Shown: positions 61,125 to 64,000 of the stretch, piece by piece | Layout of the letters: each line of letters begins with the position of its first letter | How positions within the stretch are numbered: position 1 is the stretch's first letter | Source: Phorcus lineatus | Lineage: Eukaryota; Mollusca; Gastropoda; Trochida; Trochidae | Length of the DNA: 64,000 nucleotides | Reading direction: 5' to 3' | NCBI GenBank assembly: GCA_921293015.1 | Contig: OV121097.1 | Coordinates: 31,931,929-31,995,928, forward strand | Notes under the pieces: generated by a model | The model's database searches: none | What the model saw: the letters and a program-made list of their open reading frames with translations, nothing else | Told to the model about the DNA's origin: nothing | Made by a program: the position numbers and the translations under genes

Positions 61125-61430
61125 TGAGTCTTTGTGTTGAGGTTTATCGTGTTTTCAACAATATTTCAGTTATCAACCACTGGCATTCACTACAAAGAGA
61201 GTGGACAGATCAGGGAGATAGGGATCGAAAGGATGTGGTAACAGGCCGCAAGAAAGTCATAATGTGGGATGTACACATGTTAAAGTCGACTCAAATGTGG
61301 TCTTACGTCTACCCGTCGACCTTTCCAGCTCGGGTTCCTCTTCAAGGAGCATGTAAGCTCCGGCTGGCATAACTCCTGGGTTCTCTGAAGGACGCAAACC
61401 ACCACACCAAGATAAGGTATTGAGTGGTAA
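61125..61430. repeat. Block eta, copy 2
   Basis: Direct partner of 50815-51110; strings given there. It is locally GC-richer (GTCGACC, CTCCGGCTGGC). The open frame across it (61124-61372) is not kept in the other copy. Confidence 0.6.
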
Positions 61431-63310
61431 TTAGATATGAGCTTGAACCAGACAGCTGCTACGTGTATATTAACCTTTAGAGATATTATTCACCAAATGA
61501 AGGGTGCTACTAAGCATACTCAACAATAACATCTATTGATCTACAAAAGAACTTCGAATGAAAAATAAAGCTTCCTGCTCGATATGTGATCGCTCATAAA
61601 AAGAAATATGTATTATGACATAGATCCTTATATTCTGGTTGCACGTAATTGTCCTCAGTCGTTGTTGTCCACCTGTCTGAAATAACCTGTTCCATATACC
61701 TGCTGCGTTTTTTCTCTTGTGTACGTATTGGCATGTTACAATCAATCAAATCTGGGATTAATCCCATCGCACTCACTATTGGGTTTTTTTCAGAACAGAC
61801 CCGAGGCCGCAGCTGCTTCTGTCTTTCGCAAATTAACTTCTGTGGTTTCTTTCATACGGTTTTACGCTCGCTCGATGAGACTAAATGATCCATCTCGTAC
61901 TTTTAGTATTTCTCTCAACACTGTTGATTAGTCACACAGCTGCTTCTCACCTAAAAGCTAAAAGAATGTTTCGTCTTTTTCAGTGGAAGAGGTTTTAATT
62001 TATGCATGAATATGAGTCATACCGGGATAATTGCATGATTTATTTATCAATCAATTGATTTCAAAGTGATCATAAGATTAACGTCATATGTTTTAACTTA
62101 TGTTCAGTAAACAATCGCCATTCGAATTGGAACTTTTGTCATTGTCTCATACGACCGAGTATATCGGCAAAAACCCAAAATGCTATCAAATGTGATATTG
62201 GATGTCAATGTTGATACAGTACTTTTAGACAGTTTAGAGTTTGGAGACTGATTTTATTTTTAAATATCCCTAAACGAAATCCTCAGATCAAAATATAAAT
62301 ATTTCATAATCAAATATGTTATTGAAGATTTAACGAACCTCATTTATTTCTGAAATAGAAAGCACGACACATATGTTTAAAAAAGAAGGTTTTTATCACT
62401 CAAGAAGGATAATACACTAGTGGAACGAAGAAAGCAGATACTTTTAGAAGGATAAATGTGTTCTTTAGGCTGCGATACGTCCCAATATTCATAACATATA
62501 ACTTGTATACTCAACCAAAATGCAAAATTCATTAACATGTATTTTGTGCAGCAGTTGGTTATATCATCTATTCAACAACCGAATTTATCTTCCTGTTTGC
62601 TTAAAGTAGTTTCCATAATAAGGTTTGACTTATTGACGTGACACGGCTACCATATGCTCCGAAAATTAGTAAATTGGATATATCAGTATATCTAATCTAG
62701 TTATTCTAAGATATCCGACTAACTAGACATTTCAATTGATATCTGGACGTTATATTTCGACCACTGACAGAATCCATAGAATGATCAGATGCGGTGAAGA
62801 CATACATCTGTATGATTGACAGCTTAAACAAGCGTGGATGTCTGATCATGTCTTTCTGAAAATCACGCTTCTGCGAGGAACGTGAATCACATTGCGTACA
62901 TCTCGCCCAAATACGATGAACATGTGTGGCCGGTACGAAATAATATTGAAATTGGACTTTTGATTTAATCATACAATGTAATAACATGTAAAAACTAAAA
63001 CCCTAGTTATAAGCCAGAGTAGTTGTGTCAGTCAGATGACAGTTATGTCTGAAAATGACAGTAGTAATAAATGTTAAGTACAAGTGTCCGGGACATAGTA
63101 GGACACCTGAAAGACACATTGTTATTACAGAAAAACTAGTAAAGGACAATCCAAACGTATCAAGCAAAATGACATATGAATTCCAGTAAATGCTAAATGC
63201 AAAATTGCACATCCTAAAAAATAAACAACAATTGTTTTGCCATTAATAGCAAGTTAAAAAGTAAGTAAGTGGTTTTTTTTTAATAAAAATATGTTTTAAG
63301 TCATTTTATT
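61431..63310. other. No gene seen
   Basis: AT-rich except for a short mixed stretch near 61650-61900. Overlapping open frames on both strands there (61533-61931) have no recognisable domain. Confidence 0.4.
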
Positions 63311-63616
63311 GGGGCGCAGTTGTTAGCACGTTCGGCTTCAGATCAAGAGGTCTACATCTGGAGTTAAAATCCCACCAGGGGCTCGTCTACATTGTCTGCA
63401 GTAGAACTACCCGCAGTATGGTTTGGGTACAATGCTACACTGAATTTCATCGCAGTACCAACCATGGTTCGCTAGTTCCAACTGATGCTCGCAGATTTAA
63501 CCGCAAAGCATAGCCACATGGTGTTACAGGCTTTCTCCATGCAACAAAACTAGCAGCAATGATGTAAGTGAATAAGTCCTGAAAGAGGCGTTCATCCCCA
63601 ATTCACCTCACCTCAG
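63311..63616 (+). mobile_element. tRNA-derived SINE in the right arm, full length
   Basis: Head GGGGCGCAGTTGTTAGCACG (A box) and a damaged B box (GAGTTAAAATCC), body CACTGAATTTCATCGCAGTAC, CCATGGTTCGCTAGTTCC, GATGCTCGCAG, tail GTCCTGAAAGAGGCG and CACCTCACCTCAG. It includes the section missing from the left-arm copy. Confidence 0.9.
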
Positions 63617-64000
63617 CCATTCTATGATATTTGAAAAGCTATAATGGACTAACGTTATGTTCAATGAATAGCCAACTGACTACTATCAGTAACATATGCT
63701 ATCAAGGATCAGAAAGCGTAATCATATATGACAGAAATGATTGCCATATGGTAGATGCTAAGCGCTACTGAATTATTAAATTACTAACCTACTGAATTAT
63801 TAAATTACTAACCGACTAGAAATAAGATGGTTTTCACTAGTTCAATCACGATATATTCGATTTGGTCAGGTTACGTAGTTCATTTGATCTTATTCACATG
63901 ATTGAAAGCTGAGAAACTGGATCCTGACGCTCTTATGCTCTCTAACTATAAAAGAAAACGAGGAATGACTGGTCCTTTATACTAACTTCAATGAAGGCTG
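63311..64000. repeat. Right arm of the inverted duplication, cut by the window end
   Basis: Reverse-complement partner of 57965-58595. It contains an extra tandem copy of CTACTGAATTATTAAATTACTAAC-like sequence near 63763-63812, present once in the left arm. The arm boundary at the SINE side falls at the SINE head in both arms. The other boundary lies beyond 64000. Confidence 0.92.

Overview
The window looks like a stretch of a gene-poor, AT-rich animal nuclear genome. I see GT-AG introns, eleven copies or pieces of a tRNA-derived SINE, L2/CR1-like LINE ends, mariner and Tc1 relics, small palindromic MITEs and many microsatellites. There are no bacterial operons, rRNA genes, free-standing tRNA genes or CRISPR arrays. 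The SINE and MITE types remind me of marine molluscs, probably gastropods, but that is an impression that has not been tested by a search.

Layout. Positions 1-27,300 hold no convincing gene. They consist mostly of degenerate direct repeats (called blocks alpha, beta, gamma, delta and E here) that recur in the same order at 0-5.7, 5.7-18, 18-26 and 26+ kb. I read this as an old tandem segmental array, later broken up by an L2-like LINE end (640-1396), a second LINE relic (3790-5365), SINEs and a mariner (16484-17710). A 43-bp minisatellite with eight units lies at 25435-25778. Positions 28-31 kb hold a SINE, a short propeller-like coding relic and an internally deleted Tc1 element with recognisable terminal repeats.

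Positions 32.2-41.0 kb hold the only well supported genes: two paralogues facing each other tail to tail. Gene A (+, 32200-35436) and gene B (-, 41031-38854) each have three coding exons with the same intron phases (0, then 1) and a second exon of exactly 88 nt. Each encodes a predicted signal peptide, a seven-cysteine module and a single-exon beta-propeller of about 255 residues that I divide into six blades. I do not recognise the family by name. Both proteins end in Trp-x-Cys-Cys-hydrophobic-hydrophobic-x. They look like secreted or membrane-associated six-bladed propeller proteins made by a local inverted duplication. A weaker match at 50,000-50,317 may be a third, decayed copy.

Positions 41.5-48.9 kb hold a 23-bp tandem repeat, an ATCC/GGAT-rich module with an inverted repeat, and a nest of SINE, LINE and Tc1 relics (45.09-46.26 kb). 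The last 16 kb is dense in SINEs. It contains two direct repeats (48.96 with 57.97 kb; 50.82 with 61.13 kb) and a clear inverted duplication (57,965-58,595 with 63,311-64,000) whose two arms share one SINE insertion. The right arm runs off the window end.

All exon models come from reading frames, splice signals and A/B comparison by eye. No transcript data or database search was available.
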